The notes beneath the pieces were generated by a model. That model had not been told where the DNA came from, did not search any database, and saw only the letters and a program-made list of their open reading frames with translations. DNA of 64,000 bases from Burkholderiales bacterium. Lineage in GTDB: Bacteria; Pseudomonadota; Gammaproteobacteria; Burkholderiales; Burkholderiaceae_C. The stretch is from positions 23,085-87,084 of the forward strand of contig JAIXLP010000028.1 of NCBI GenBank assembly GCA_026954015.1. Direction: 5' to 3'. This document shows positions 48,358 to 57,814 of the stretch, piece after piece. The stretch's first letter is position 1. The number at the start of each line of letters is the position of its first letter. The translations under genes were made by a program, and so were the position numbers.

Positions 48358-51300
48358 ATGTACCACCCTACGCCCCCCCGCTTTCGCGCCACGCTGGTGG
48401 CGCTCGCCGCGAGCGCCGCGCTCGCGCCCCACGCCGTCTGGGCCATCGACCTGGTACAGGCACCGCCGGGCACCGTGCGCCCCTACGTCGCGCCTAACGT
48501 CATCGTGTCTATCGACGACTCGGGCAGTATGGCCTACAGACTCAACAGCAGCTCAAGCGGCGACACCAGCATCAAGGAACCCAAGCCCGATGGAACCTGG
48601 GATCCCAAGGCACCGCGCATCAACATCCTCAAATATTCGCTCAACCAGGTTTTCAACGACAAGGACTTGCTGCCCGACGGGAAGATCCGGCTTGCATGGC
48701 AGGCAATGTGGAACAACGGCAACTCCCCCGGGGTTGGGCCCGTCAAATCCACATACGCAGGCGCCACCAGCGTGGACAGCACCACCAGCGGCGTGAATTC
48801 GATGAAGGTGCTGGACAGCACGCACCGCGCGGATTTCCTGAGCTTCGTCGACAAACTGAAAGCCAACGGCAATACGCCGTCTCACTGGATGTTCTCGCAG
48901 GCGGACAGCTATATGCGCCAACCACTGGGCGTGAACAGCCCCTGGGCCAGCGTGCCCGGCAGCGTCGGCGAGCCCTATCTTGCCTGCAGGCGCAACTACC
49001 ACATCATGATGACCGACGGGCGCTGGAACAGCAGCCCCAGTGGCGGCTCGCGAGACGACAACACCAAGAACAAAACCTTGCCCGACGGAACCGTCTATGG
49101 CAGCACCAACGCCGCCGCTCGCCCCTACAACAAGCTCTACAGCGACGAGGGTGCAGACACACTGGCCGACTGGGCCTTCCACAGTTGGGCCGACCCGCTG
49201 CAAACCAGCGGCCTGACCGGCACGATGCAACCGAACACCGAATACCTGAATGCTCCAACGGTCGAGAATTTTGGTAACGACACAGCGGGCAACCCCGCCA
49301 TCCTTGAGCGTTTCTGGAACCCGCGCTACAACCCGGCCAACTGGCCTCACATGGTGACGTTCGCCATCGGTGCAAGCAGCGACGCGACCACCTGGCCTGG
49401 CGCATCAAACATCAACGCGCCGACAGAACAGGTCCCGTTCGGCTACGACGGCAGCTTCCCGGACTTCGTCACCGGCACCAGAACATGGCCTGTCATGAAT
49501 AACGAAAATAGGCGCGCGCTGGATCTCTGGCACGCTGCGCTCAACGGCCGCGGCCGCTTCTACGCAGTCAACAAGGCCGAAGACATGGAAAAGGCCTTCC
49601 GCGACATCGTCGAGCAGATCAACAAACTGGTCGAGCCAGAACTGACTTCAACCGCCACCAGCGGCTCGAACATCTCGCGCACGGACGTCGGCAAGTTCAC
49701 CGGCAACTATGAGCCCAAGAACGCCTGGAAAGGTTTCGTGACCGCGGAAACGGTGAAAACCGACGGCACCACGGAGCCAACAGTGACCTGGGGCGGCAAA
49801 AACACTGCGGACAGGCTGGACGACCCCTCCTTCAGCATCACCAACCGGCTGATCCTGAGCTGGAGTGACGAGTGGGTCACATCCAAGGACAAGGGCGGCG
49901 TGCAATTCAAATGGGCGAGCGACGGAAGCTACCTGAGCACTGCGCAGAACGCATTGCTGGGCAAGGATCCCGGCGATACGACCGTGACCGTCGCAACCAA
50001 CGCGGAAAACCGGCTGAACTACATCCGCGGCGACCGCACGCTGGAAGGCTCTGACACGTCAGGCTACACGGTGTCCAAACCATTCCGGGAACGCAAGAGC
50101 CGCCAGGGTGACGTCATCAATTCGGTCGTCTGGTACACCGGCGCGCCAGCGAGCAATTACCCGCTCAAGGGTTACAGCGCCTTTACGCTGGAGCGCAAGA
50201 GCCGCACACCGATGATTTATGTCGGTGGCAACGATGGCATGCTGCACGGCTTCTCCGCAGTGGATGGTACGGAACGGATCGCCTACGCACCGCGTGGCGT
50301 GATTGCCAGCCTGCCGCTGCTGACCGACCCCGTGTACAACCAGCACCACCGGTTCTTTGTGGACGGATCACCGATGACTGGAGACGTCGACCTCGGAGTC
50401 GGTGATCCATCCGACCCGACGTACGCGCCCAACTGGCGCACCTACCTGGTGGGCGCGATGGGCGCGGGCGGCAAAGGCTACTTCGTGCTGGACGTGACCA
50501 ACCCCGAGAGCGCCGACTCCGCTGGAGGTCTGCCTGGGTTCAGCAGTACGAATGCGAACAAGCTCGTGGTACTGGATCGCACGCGCGGCACTGAGGCAGC
50601 CCCCAACTGCGCCACCATGACCGGCGCACAACAGGCTGCGTGCAATACGGCGGTGGCAGAAGATAAGGATATAGGCTACATCACCGCGCGCCCGGTACTC
50701 GACGAGAGCAACGCCATGCGCACGACGCAGATCACGCGCATGAACAACGACCGCTGGGCGGCCGTCGTGCCCAACGGCTACAACAGCGCCAACCAACGCC
50801 CGGTTCTGCTGATCCAGTATCTGGACGGCAGCAAGGAGCTCAAGCGCATTCCAACAACGTCGGACGCCCCTGGTACGGGCAATGCCAAGGACAACGGCCT
50901 GTCTGCGCCGCGCCTGGTCGACCTCAACGGCGACGGGCGCCCGGATATTGCGTATGCCGGTGACAACCTCGGGAACATGTGGAAATTCGACCTCACCAGC
51001 ATGAACGACAGCGACTGGGGTGTGGCGTTCGGCGGTGTGCCATTGTTTACCGCCGAGGGCTCGGCATCGCTGGGCAGCGCCCGCACCCTCGTGCAACCAA
51101 TCACGGCACCTCCAACGGTACGCGCCAACGACAGGATGAAGACCGTGAGTGGATGCGGTCCGATCGCGGTCGGCGGCATGATGGTGGCGTTCGGCACCGG
51201 CCGCAACGTTACCAAGGCGGACGAAAACGACGCCAATGTGCAGACGCTGTATTCGGTGCTGGACAATACTCGCTACCGTTACCGCGACCCGGTGCCCGGT

Positions 51301-51903
51301 ATCGGCAAGCGCCTGGAAGTGCATCCGGGAGAGGCCGGTTCCTGTGCGGAACTCATCCCGGCGCCTACCGCGCTGGGCAAGGGCGTTACCACCGCCAAAC
51401 TGGCGAAACAGACGATCAATGCGGTGGACGCAACCTCCGACACCGTGGATGTGGTCGATGCACTTACACAAGCAACCTGGGCCAACCACAACGGTTGGTA
51501 CCTCGACCTGCCCGCCGTGGGCGAGCGACTGCTCAAGCCCATAGAGTTCTACGACGGCACCAACATTCTTGCGGTGTATTCGCAGGTGCCCGCGCGGGGC
51601 TCCGACGTCGATCCCGACGTCGAGAGCTGTGAGTCCAGCACGGTCGACGAAGAGCGCCAATTCCGCACACTGATCAATATCATGGACGGCAAGCGCCCCT
51701 CGGTACAGCTCGTGGACAAGAACCACGACGGTCTGTACAACGCCTCGGATTTGGGCGTATCACGCATCGCGGTCTCCAAGGGATCACACACCTTGATCAC
51801 CCAGGGCAACAAGGTGCTCGACATCGATACGAAAAACAACAAGGAGACCTTGGCACGGATGCCGGAACAATCACTGCGCCCCAGCTGGCGGCAGGTGAAA
51901 TGA
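48358..51903 (+). CDS. pilY1: Type IV pilus tip adhesin PilY1
   Basis: An 1181-residue exported protein. After a signal peptide ending near residue 29, a von Willebrand A-like domain has the MIDAS loop SIDDSGSM at residues 51-58. The C-terminal half is the PilY1 beta-propeller (MIYVGGNDGMLHGFSAVDGTE near 620) with a calcium loop DLNGDGRPDIAYAGD near 855. PilY1 forms the pilus tip with the minor pilins and acts in adhesion and surface sensing. The start at 48358 has GAGGAGGAG upstream; an earlier in-frame start is weaker. Confidence 0.93.
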   Translation: MYHPTPPRFRATLVALAASAALAPHAVWAIDLVQAPPGTVRPYVAPNVIVSIDDSGSMAYRLNSSSSGDTSIKEPKPDGTWDPKAPRINILKYSLNQVFNDKDLLPDGKIRLAWQAMWNNGNSPGVGPVKSTYAGATSVDSTTSGVNSMKVLDSTHRADFLSFVDKLKANGNTPSHWMFSQADSYMRQPLGVNSPWASVPGSVGEPYLACRRNYHIMMTDGRWNSSPSGGSRDDNTKNKTLPDGTVYGSTNAAARPYNKLYSDEGADTLADWAFHSWADPLQTSGLTGTMQPNTEYLNAPTVENFGNDTAGNPAILERFWNPRYNPANWPHMVTFAIGASSDATTWPGASNINAPTEQVPFGYDGSFPDFVTGTRTWPVMNNENRRALDLWHAALNGRGRFYAVNKAEDMEKAFRDIVEQINKLVEPELTSTATSGSNISRTDVGKFTGNYEPKNAWKGFVTAETVKTDGTTEPTVTWGGKNTADRLDDPSFSITNRLILSWSDEWVTSKDKGGVQFKWASDGSYLSTAQNALLGKDPGDTTVTVATNAENRLNYIRGDRTLEGSDTSGYTVSKPFRERKSRQGDVINSVVWYTGAPASNYPLKGYSAFTLERKSRTPMIYVGGNDGMLHGFSAVDGTERIAYAPRGVIASLPLLTDPVYNQHHRFFVDGSPMTGDVDLGVGDPSDPTYAPNWRTYLVGAMGAGGKGYFVLDVTNPESADSAGGLPGFSSTNANKLVVLDRTRGTEAAPNCATMTGAQQAACNTAVAEDKDIGYITARPVLDESNAMRTTQITRMNNDRWAAVVPNGYNSANQRPVLLIQYLDGSKELKRIPTTSDAPGTGNAKDNGLSAPRLVDLNGDGRPDIAYAGDNLGNMWKFDLTSMNDSDWGVAFGGVPLFTAEGSASLGSARTLVQPITAPPTVRANDRMKTVSGCGPIAVGGMMVAFGTGRNVTKADENDANVQTLYSVLDNTRYRYRDPVPGIGKRLEVHPGEAGSCAELIPAPTALGKGVTTAKLAKQTINAVDATSDTVDVVDALTQATWANHNGWYLDLPAVGERLLKPIEFYDGTNILAVYSQVPARGSDVDPDVESCESSTVDEERQFRTLINIMDGKRPSVQLVDKNHDGLYNASDLGVSRIAVSKGSHTLITQGNKVLDIDTKNNKETLARMPEQSLRPSWRQVK

Positions 51904-52340
51904 CAATGGGAACAACCATGACAGGAACGACACGGACGCAACGCGGCTTCACGCTGATCGAACTGATGGTCGTGGTCGCCGTAGTGGCCATCCTCTCAGC
52001 GATCGCCTACCCAAGCTACGCGGAATACGTGCGCCGCGGGCACCGGGCCGAAGCGCGGGCGGGATTGCTGCAGGCGCAACAATGGATGGAACGCGCGGCA
52101 ACCGCCACGGGCACCTATCCACTCACAGCTGCATTTCCTGCGGCGCTCAAGAGCGTGCCGAATGACCGCTACGACATATCGGTCGCGTCAGCCGACGGAG
52201 CCACGTTCACCCTCACCGCGACTCCAAAAGGTGCGCAGGCCGGCGACAAATGCGGCAACTACACCCTGTCCAACACGGGTCTGCGGGGAGCGGCGGGAGT
52301 AACCTCGGGCGCAATCGTGACGGAATGCTGGGGTAGATGA
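51900..52340 (+). CDS. pilE: Type IV pilin PilE-like
   Basis: A 146-residue pilin with RGFTLIELMVVVAVVAILSAIAYPSYAEYVRRG (G/F cleavage near residue 16) and a C-terminal cysteine pair in KCGNYTLS and TECWG. This resembles minor PilE pilins coupled to pilY1 rather than the major PilA. The ATG overlaps the pilY1 stop; internal ATGs at 51906 and 51918 are alternatives. It is the last gene of the cluster, followed by a terminator. Confidence 0.88.
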   Translation: MTMGTTMTGTTRTQRGFTLIELMVVVAVVAILSAIAYPSYAEYVRRGHRAEARAGLLQAQQWMERAATATGTYPLTAAFPAALKSVPNDRYDISVASADGATFTLTATPKGAQAGDKCGNYTLSNTGLRGAAGVTSGAIVTECWGR

Positions 52341-52364
52341 CGCACTGAGCCCGCTCCGCTACCC

Positions 52365-52393
52365 AAAGCCGGTTGTCTCCAACCGGCTTTTTT
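52365..52393 (+). terminator. Rho-independent terminator of the pilin cluster
   Basis: A perfect 11-pair stem AAAGCCGGTTG / CAACCGGCTTT around a TCTC loop, ending in a run of six T. It stands 25-28 nt before the prfA start, so prfA needs its own promoter or read-through. Confidence 0.9.
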
Positions 52394-52420
52394 CATCGTG
52401 CCACAATCCACGCCCCCATG

Positions 52421-53500
52421 ATGCGTGACTCCCTCCTGCACGAGCTCGAGCGCCAGGCTGCCCGCCTGGGCGAGCTTGATTTCCTGCTCGCCCAGCCCGA
52501 CGTCATGGCCGACATGGCGCGGTTCATGGCGCTGTCACGCGAGCACACCGAGGTGGCGGCGGTGGCGCAGCGCTGGGCGCGCTGGCAGCAGCGCAGTCGT
52601 GATCTGCTCGCGGCGCGCGAGATGATGGGTGACGCCGACATGGCCGAGATGGCGCGCGAGGAGATCGCCGCGTGCGAGGCGGAACTCTCGGAGCTGGAAG
52701 CCGAACTGCAGCGCCTGCTGCTGCCGCGCGACCCTCAGGATGCGCGCAACGCCTTCCTCGAAATCCGCGCGGGCACGGGCGGGGACGAATCGGCACTGTT
52801 CGCGGCCGATCTGGCGCGCATGTACACACGCTACGCGGCCAGCGCGGGCTGGCGCGTGGAGGTGATGAGCGCACACGAGAGCGAGCTGGGCGGCTACAAG
52901 GAGGTGGTGCTGCGCGTGGAGGGCGAGCACGTGTTCGGCAGCCTGCGTTTTGAATCGGGCGGCCACCGCGTGCAGCGCGTGCCCGTCACCGAGACGCAGG
53001 GCCGCATCCACACCAGCGCCTGCACCGTCGCCGTCATGCCCGAGCCCGACGAGCACGAGGCGATCACCCTGAACCCGGCCGAGCTGCGCATCGACACCTT
53101 CCGCGCCAGCGGCGCGGGCGGGCAGCACATCAACAAGACCGACTCGGCGGTGCGCGTGGTGCACCTGCCCACGGGTATCGTGGCCGAATGCCAGGACGGG
53201 CGCAGCCAGCACGCGAACAAGGCACAGGCGCTGCGCGTGCTGCAGGCGCGGTTGCAGGAGAAAGAGCGCAGCGAGCGCGCCGCGAAGGAGGCGGCCCTGC
53301 GCAAGGGCCTGATCGGCAGCGGCGACCGATCCGACCGCATCCGCACCTACAACTTCCCGCAGGGACGGCTTACCGACCACCGCATCAACCTCACGCTGTA
53401 CAAGCTGCAGGCGGTGATGGACGGAGATCTCGGCGAAGTGCTGCAGGCGCTGCAGCAGGCGCGCGAGGCGGAGCTGCTGGCGGAGCTGGAGGGGGTTTGA
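52421..53500 (+). CDS. prfA: Peptide chain release factor 1
   Basis: A 359-residue RF1 that reads UAA and UAG. The PxT anticodon-like tripeptide is PVT in [14 protein letters not shown], the RF1-type position. The catalytic GGQ is in [15 protein letters not shown] near residue 233. The C-terminal [20 protein letters not shown] is typical. An ATG one codon earlier is equally possible. The next gene encodes the methylase that modifies the GGQ glutamine. Confidence 0.96.
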   Translation: MRDSLLHELERQAARLGELDFLLAQPDVMADMARFMALSREHTEVAAVAQRWARWQQRSRDLLAAREMMGDADMAEMAREEIAACEAELSELEAELQRLLLPRDPQDARNAFLEIRAGTGGDESALFAADLARMYTRYAASAGWRVEVMSAHESELGGYKEVVLRVEGEHVFGSLRFESGGHRVQRVPVTETQGRIHTSACTVAVMPEPDEHEAITLNPAELRIDTFRASGAGGQHINKTDSAVRVVHLPTGIVAECQDGRSQHANKAQALRVLQARLQEKERSERAAKEAALRKGLIGSGDRSDRIRTYNFPQGRLTDHRINLTLYKLQAVMDGDLGEVLQALQQAREAELLAELEGV

Positions 53501-53576
53501 CGCCGGGTGCGCGGCACGCGCCGCTCATCCGCTGAGGGCAGAGCGGCGCACGGGCCGACCGCCACTATTGATGATG

Positions 53577-53619
53577 AAAATCGGGCTCCAGCGCGCATCC
53601 ATCAAGCGCGGGTAGCTAT
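53577..53619 (-). repeat. Dispersed intergenic element, copy 7
   Basis: Minus strand: atagctacccgcgcttg, spacer, gcgcgctggagcccgatttt. It lies between prfA and prmC, ending 7 nt before the prmC start. Confidence 0.7.
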
Positions 53620-53626
53620 GGTATTG

Positions 53627-54481
53627 ATGAACATCTCGACCATCCGCCACGCGCTTTCCGAAGCGCAGCACGACGGCCTTGCACGCATCGACGCGCAGAT
53701 GCTGCTGCTGCACGCGCTCGAGCGCTCGCCGCATGACCGCGCGTGGCTGATCGCGCACGACACGGACGCGCTGCCCGCGGGCGCGCAGGCACGCTACGCC
53801 GCGCTGTGCCAGCGCCGCGCGCAGGGCGAACCGGTGGCCTACCTCACGGGGCACCGTGCGTTCCACGGGCTCGATCTGGCGGTGGACGCGCGCGTGCTCG
53901 ATCCGCGCGCGGACACCGAGACGCTGGTCGATTGGGCGCTGGCGCTGGCGGCGCCACTCACCACGCCGCGCATCGCCGATCTGGGCACGGGCAGCGGCGC
54001 GGTCGCGCTGGCGCTGAAGGCGCGGCGACCCGACGCGCGGCTCATCGCGATCGATGCGAGCGTCGAGGCGCTTGCCGTCGCACGCGCCAACGCCGAGCGG
54101 CTGGGCCTGGCGGTCGACACGCGCCACGGCGAGTGGCTTGCGGGCGTTGAAGAGCGCTTCGACCTGATCGTGAGCAACCCGCCCTACATCGCCGAGGGCG
54201 ACCCGCATCTGGGCGCGCTGCGCCACGAGCCGCGCATGGCGCTCGTGAGCGGCCCCGACGGGCTGGATGCGATCCGCGCGATCACGCGGCAGGCGCCCGC
54301 GCACCTGGCAGCGGGCGGCTGGCTGCTGCTGGAGCACGGCCACGACCAGGCGAACGCGGTGCGCGCGCTGCTGCAGGCGGCCGGATTCACACAGGTGCAA
54401 AGCCGCAACGACCTTGCGGGCATAGCCCGTTGCAGCGGCGGGTCTATGCCGACGGGCGCCCGCGACCCGTTCGGGCAGTGA
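53627..54481 (+). CDS. prmC: Release factor glutamine methyltransferase PrmC
   Basis: A 284-residue SAM-dependent methylase acting on the GGQ glutamine of release factors. The N-terminal helical domain contacts the factor; PVAYLTGHRAFHGLDL near residue 71 is conserved. The SAM motif IADLGTGSGAVALAL is near 117 and the catalytic NPPY in IVSNPPYIAEG near 182. A start nine bases upstream is possible; both are close to the dispersed element. Confidence 0.95.
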   Translation: MNISTIRHALSEAQHDGLARIDAQMLLLHALERSPHDRAWLIAHDTDALPAGAQARYAALCQRRAQGEPVAYLTGHRAFHGLDLAVDARVLDPRADTETLVDWALALAAPLTTPRIADLGTGSGAVALALKARRPDARLIAIDASVEALAVARANAERLGLAVDTRHGEWLAGVEERFDLIVSNPPYIAEGDPHLGALRHEPRMALVSGPDGLDAIRAITRQAPAHLAAGGWLLLEHGHDQANAVRALLQAAGFTQVQSRNDLAGIARCSGGSMPTGARDPFGQ

Positions 54482-54530
54482 AATAATCCCCACCCTACCC
54501 CTTGCAAGGGAATGTTCCAGGAGTATTCAA

Positions 54531-54860
54531 ATGAGCGACGTCCAGCAACGCATCGACCAACTGGTCAAGAACAACGACATCCTGCTTTTCATGAAGGGCG
54601 ACGCCCATTTCCCGATGTGCGGCTTCTCGGGCCGCGCGGTGCAGATCCTCAAGGCGCTGGGGGTCGATCTGGACACGCTCGCCACGGTGAACGTGCTGGA
54701 GGACGACGAAATCCGCCAGGGCGTGAAGGAATACAGCAACTGGCCGACGATCCCGCAGCTCTACGTGAAGGGCGAGCTCGTCGGCGGCGCCGACATCATG
54801 ATGGAGATGTACGAATCAGGCGAGCTCAAGCAGCTGCTCGGCGGCAGCGACGCCGCCTGA
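54531..54860 (+). CDS. grxD: Monothiol glutaredoxin (Grx4/GrxD)
   Basis: A 109-residue monothiol glutaredoxin with the active site CGFS (Cys30) and the glutathione-binding WPTIPQLYVKGELVGGADIM near residue 70. These proteins carry and deliver [2Fe-2S] clusters, often with BolA partners. AGGAG lies before the start. It follows prmC, as in other betaproteobacteria. Confidence 0.96.
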   Translation: MSDVQQRIDQLVKNNDILLFMKGDAHFPMCGFSGRAVQILKALGVDLDTLATVNVLEDDEIRQGVKEYSNWPTIPQLYVKGELVGGADIMMEMYESGELKQLLGGSDAA

Positions 54861-54871
54861 CGCTGCCCGCG

Positions 54872-55036
54872 TCAGTCGGGCATGGAGCAGTGCCCGCCAT
54901 GCACCGCCTGGCCGGAGCCGGCCGCGATCGGCGCCTGCTCCCAGCGCAGGTCCACGGGTGGCGAGGCCACCCAGTCCCACGCCATGAAGGCGGCCAGGAG
55001 CACCCAGAACACTGTGCGTAGCGCCGTGGAATTCAT
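54872..55036 (-). CDS. 54-aa small protein downstream of yeeE
   Basis: An ATG at 55036 opens a 54-residue frame. It has an N-terminal membrane segment (LRTVFWVLLAAFMAWDWVA) and a short tail ending GGHCSMPD with a single cysteine. It is on the yeeE strand, 9 nt after that gene, and ends 11 nt from grxD's end (convergent). It is too short for most gene finders. Context suggests a small membrane partner of the sulfur transporter; no family is recognised. Confidence 0.5.
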   Translation of the reverse strand: MNSTALRTVFWVLLAAFMAWDWVASPPVDLRWEQAPIAAGSGQAVHGGHCSMPD

Positions 55037-55045
55037 CGCCCTGCC

Positions 55046-56143
55046 TCAATAACCCAGCCGCCTGCGGATGCGCAGGCCGAAGATCGTTCCGGCGAACGCC
55101 ATCGGCGCCCAGATCCAGCCGTGGATCGAGCCGGTGGAGATGCCCGAGAACATCGCGCCGATGTTGCAGCCAAACGCCAGGCGCGAGCTGTAGCCCAGCA
55201 GCAGGCCCGCCAGCAGCGCCACCGCCCACTGCCGGCCCGTCATCGCCTTGTGCGCCGTGGTCTTGCCCGCACCCACCCAGAGCGCTCCGGCGAGGATGCC
55301 GATGTTGGTGATCGTCGTCACGTCGAGCAGCACCGTCTGCTGCAGCAGCGCGGCGTTGCCCGGCTGGCTCCAGAACCAGTTCTGCGCCGGGTCGATCATG
55401 CCCATCGCGTGTGCCGCCTTCGCGCCCCACAGGCCGGGGCCATAGACGATGCCCCAGGGCTGGCCCGCGATGAGCAGGTTCAGCGCCGCGAAGATGGCGA
55501 TCAGCACCGCGCCGATGATCCACTTGCGCGCGAACGGCGACGGCGCCGCCTCGCCGCGCGCGCGGTGGTAGCGGCGCGTGTAGGCGGTGACGGCCACGCC
55601 GATCACGATCAGCGCCACCAGCGTCGCGCCCAGCGCCGTCTGCCAGCCCCAGGCGGTGACGAAGCCCACGGGCTCGGCGCGGCCCAGGTCCAGCCACCAG
55701 CCCAGGTGCCAGCTGCCAAGAAAGCTGCCGATCGCAAACAGCGGCAGGATCGCGGTGTTCAGCGGTATGCCCATGCCCGCCTTGTAGAACACGCCGCTGC
55801 CGCAGCCATCGGCCACCTGCATGCACAGGCCGAAGACGAACGCGCCCACGAGCAGGCTCACGCTCGGCGGGCCGAGCGCCGCCGTCAGCTCGGGGTAGTG
55901 CCCGAGCAGCGGCATGCACAGCAGGGCCGCCAGCCCGAAGGCGAGCAACTGGCCGAAGACGCCGCTCGGGTTCTTGTCCTCGACCAGGATGCGCCACGCG
56001 GTGGTAAAGCCAAAGCGCTGGCCGGCGAGCGCCACGCCCAGGCCGATGCCAACGACGTAGAGCAGCGCCTGGCGCATCGACACGCTCCAGAGCAGCCAGG
56101 CGAAGAATGCCGCCATCAGTGCGGCCAGGGGAAGGCGTTTCAT
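55046..56143 (-). CDS. YeeE/YedE (TsuA-type) sulfur-compound transporter
   Basis: A 365-residue polytopic membrane protein of the YeeE/YedE family. It has two cysteine-centred motifs: DGCGSGVFYKAGMG near residue 113 and FGCNIGAMFSGISTGS near 326. TsuA members import thiosulfate along such cysteines. It overlaps the rhodanese gene by 4 nt (ATGA), so the pair probably forms a thiosulfate/sulfane-sulfur uptake and transfer unit. Confidence 0.9.
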   Translation of the reverse strand: MKRLPLAALMAAFFAWLLWSVSMRQALLYVVGIGLGVALAGQRFGFTTAWRILVEDKNPSGVFGQLLAFGLAALLCMPLLGHYPELTAALGPPSVSLLVGAFVFGLCMQVADGCGSGVFYKAGMGIPLNTAILPLFAIGSFLGSWHLGWWLDLGRAEPVGFVTAWGWQTALGATLVALIVIGVAVTAYTRRYHRARGEAAPSPFARKWIIGAVLIAIFAALNLLIAGQPWGIVYGPGLWGAKAAHAMGMIDPAQNWFWSQPGNAALLQQTVLLDVTTITNIGILAGALWVGAGKTTAHKAMTGRQWAVALLAGLLLGYSSRLAFGCNIGAMFSGISTGSIHGWIWAPMAFAGTIFGLRIRRRLGY

Positions 56144-57075
56144 TTGCGCAGATTCTTCCAGGCTTCGGTGAACGCCTGCAGGATCCGCGTGCCGCGGCTC
56201 GGTGCGTTGAGCATGGGCGGCATGGCGGGCGCCTGCACCCAGTCCACCATCGAGCCGGGGTAGATCGTGACATGCTTCATGCCGACGATTTCATGCATGC
56301 CGAACCACACGAGCGCCGACCACACGCCGGTATTGCAGAAGGTGACGATGTCTTCGTCGCCCTGGCGCTTGATCTCGGTGGCGAGCGTGCGCGCCTGGTC
56401 GGGGCCGACGAAATTGGCCGAGCCGTTCTGCACCCAGCGGGTGAAGTCCTGCTCGATCGCGCCGGGTATGGTGCCCGCCATCAGCGCCATCGGCGCCTTG
56501 AACTGGCCGAGGTAGAAATTCTCGGGGCGCACGTCCAGCAGCACCGCGTCGTGCTTGTGCACGTGTTCAAGCATCTGCTCGCGCGTCGTCATCCAGCGCG
56601 GGCTGAAGCTGGGCGCCCAGTCCGTGCGGGCGACCGGCGTCGCGGTTTTCGTCGCGCTCATGCCATCGAAATCCCACGCCTGCATGCCGCCGTCAAGGAT
56701 GGAAAGCTCGCGCACCCCGAGCGACTTGAGCATCCAGTACACGCGCGCCGCGGCGCCAAAGTCGGTGCCGTCGCTGCCCGCCGAGACGATGACCGCGTGG
56801 CTGTCGGGCGTGAGGCCCAGGCGCTGCACCAGCGCCACCATGTCCTGCGCGGGCGGCAGGATGCCGAAATTCTCGGGTGGCCCGAGCCATTCGTTGTACG
56901 GCGCGTTCTGCGCGCCTTCGATGTGGCCGCCCGCAAAGCTCTGCGCGTCGCGGATGTCCACGATGCGCACCTGCGGTTCGGTGAGCAGCGGCTCCAGCGT
57001 ATCGGAAGTGAGCAAGGGCTGCGCCGCCAACGCGCCGGTGCACCAGATCAGAAAAATCAGCAGCCAGTACTTCAT
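56140..57075 (-). CDS. Periplasmic two-domain rhodanese (sulfurtransferase)
   Basis: A 311-residue protein with signal peptide MKYWLLIFLIWCTGALA and two rhodanese domains. The first (VRIVDIRDAQSFAGGHIEGA) lacks a catalytic cysteine at the expected site (IVSAGSDGTDFGA). The second has LLDVRPENFYLG and the active loop FCNTGVWSA with Cys near residue 245. It should pass sulfur between thiosulfate and a thiol acceptor in the periplasm. It is the first gene of the operon with the YeeE-type transporter. Confidence 0.9.
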   Translation of the reverse strand: MKYWLLIFLIWCTGALAAQPLLTSDTLEPLLTEPQVRIVDIRDAQSFAGGHIEGAQNAPYNEWLGPPENFGILPPAQDMVALVQRLGLTPDSHAVIVSAGSDGTDFGAAARVYWMLKSLGVRELSILDGGMQAWDFDGMSATKTATPVARTDWAPSFSPRWMTTREQMLEHVHKHDAVLLDVRPENFYLGQFKAPMALMAGTIPGAIEQDFTRWVQNGSANFVGPDQARTLATEIKRQGDEDIVTFCNTGVWSALVWFGMHEIVGMKHVTIYPGSMVDWVQAPAMPPMLNAPSRGTRILQAFTEAWKNLRK

Positions 57076-57152
57076 GGTTCAAGCGCCCCGGACGGGGCTA
57101 CGATTGTCCCGCGCACGCGCACCGCGACCAACGATATTTTTCTGGTTTGCAT

Positions 57153-57374
57153 ATGACCCCAACGCCTGAACACCCCCCGTCCGCCGCCGTCACCGTGCCC
57201 TGCCCCACCTGCGGCCAGCCCAGCCTGTTCGCCCCGGCCAACCGCTACCGGCCGTTTTGCAGCGCGCGTTGCAAGCAGATCGACCTTGGCGCCTGGGCCG
57301 CGGAGGACTTTCGCGTCCCGAGCGCAGCGCCACCCGACGACGCCGAATACGGCGACCCGAAGCGCATGCCCTGA
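57153..57374 (+). CDS. yacG: DNA gyrase inhibitor/zinc-binding protein YacG
   Basis: A 73-residue zinc protein with CPTCGQPS and FCSARCKQIDLGAWAAE, the four-cysteine signature of YacG. The E. coli protein binds GyrB and inhibits gyrase. It starts at the ATG at 57153. It is divergent from the rhodanese operon and convergent with the MutT-like gene. Confidence 0.92.
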   Translation: MTPTPEHPPSAAVTVPCPTCGQPSLFAPANRYRPFCSARCKQIDLGAWAAEDFRVPSAAPPDDAEYGDPKRMP

Positions 57375-57385
57375 ACCGCCGCGCA

Positions 57386-57814
57386 TCAGCCGCCCAGCGC
57401 CGCCGCGTCAAACGGCAGGCCGCGCTCGCGCGCCAGCGCTTCCAGCACCGGGAACGCCCCCGGCAGCAGCGGGCGCACCATGGGGGGCCAGCTCTGCCAG
57501 GCCATCTGCTGGCCCTCGCGCATCTCCAGCGCGCCCTGCCACTCATAAACCTTGCACCAGTGCAGGCGCACGAGCGCGTGCGGGTAGTCATGCTCGGTCA
57601 CTTTCCACGGATGCGCCGCGGCGATGGTGATGCCCAGTTCTTCCTGCAGCTCGCGGCGCAGCGCCTGCGCGACACTCTCGCCCGCCTCGATCTTGCCGCC
57701 GGGGAATTCCCAGTACCCCGCGTAGGCCTTGCCCGGCGGGCGGGTGCTCAGCAGCATGCGGCCCTCGGCATCGAGCACGATGCCCACGGCCACCTCGGTG
57801 TAGGGGCGCGTCAC
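57386..57814 (-). CDS. mutT: MutT-like NUDIX hydrolase
   Basis: A 142-residue NUDIX protein. The box GGKIEAGESVAQALRREL followed by QEELGI fits GX5EX7REUXEEXGU completely. STRPPGKAYAGYWEFPGG before it is typical of MutT (8-oxo-dGTPase). The start is a GTG whose GTGA overlaps the stop of the DUF815 ATPase. I discard a longer frame that runs antisense-like into that gene. Confidence 0.9.
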   Translation of the reverse strand: MTRPYTEVAVGIVLDAEGRMLLSTRPPGKAYAGYWEFPGGKIEAGESVAQALRRELQEELGITIAAAHPWKVTEHDYPHALVRLHWCKVYEWQGALEMREGQQMAWQSWPPMVRPLLPGAFPVLEALARERGLPFDAAALGG

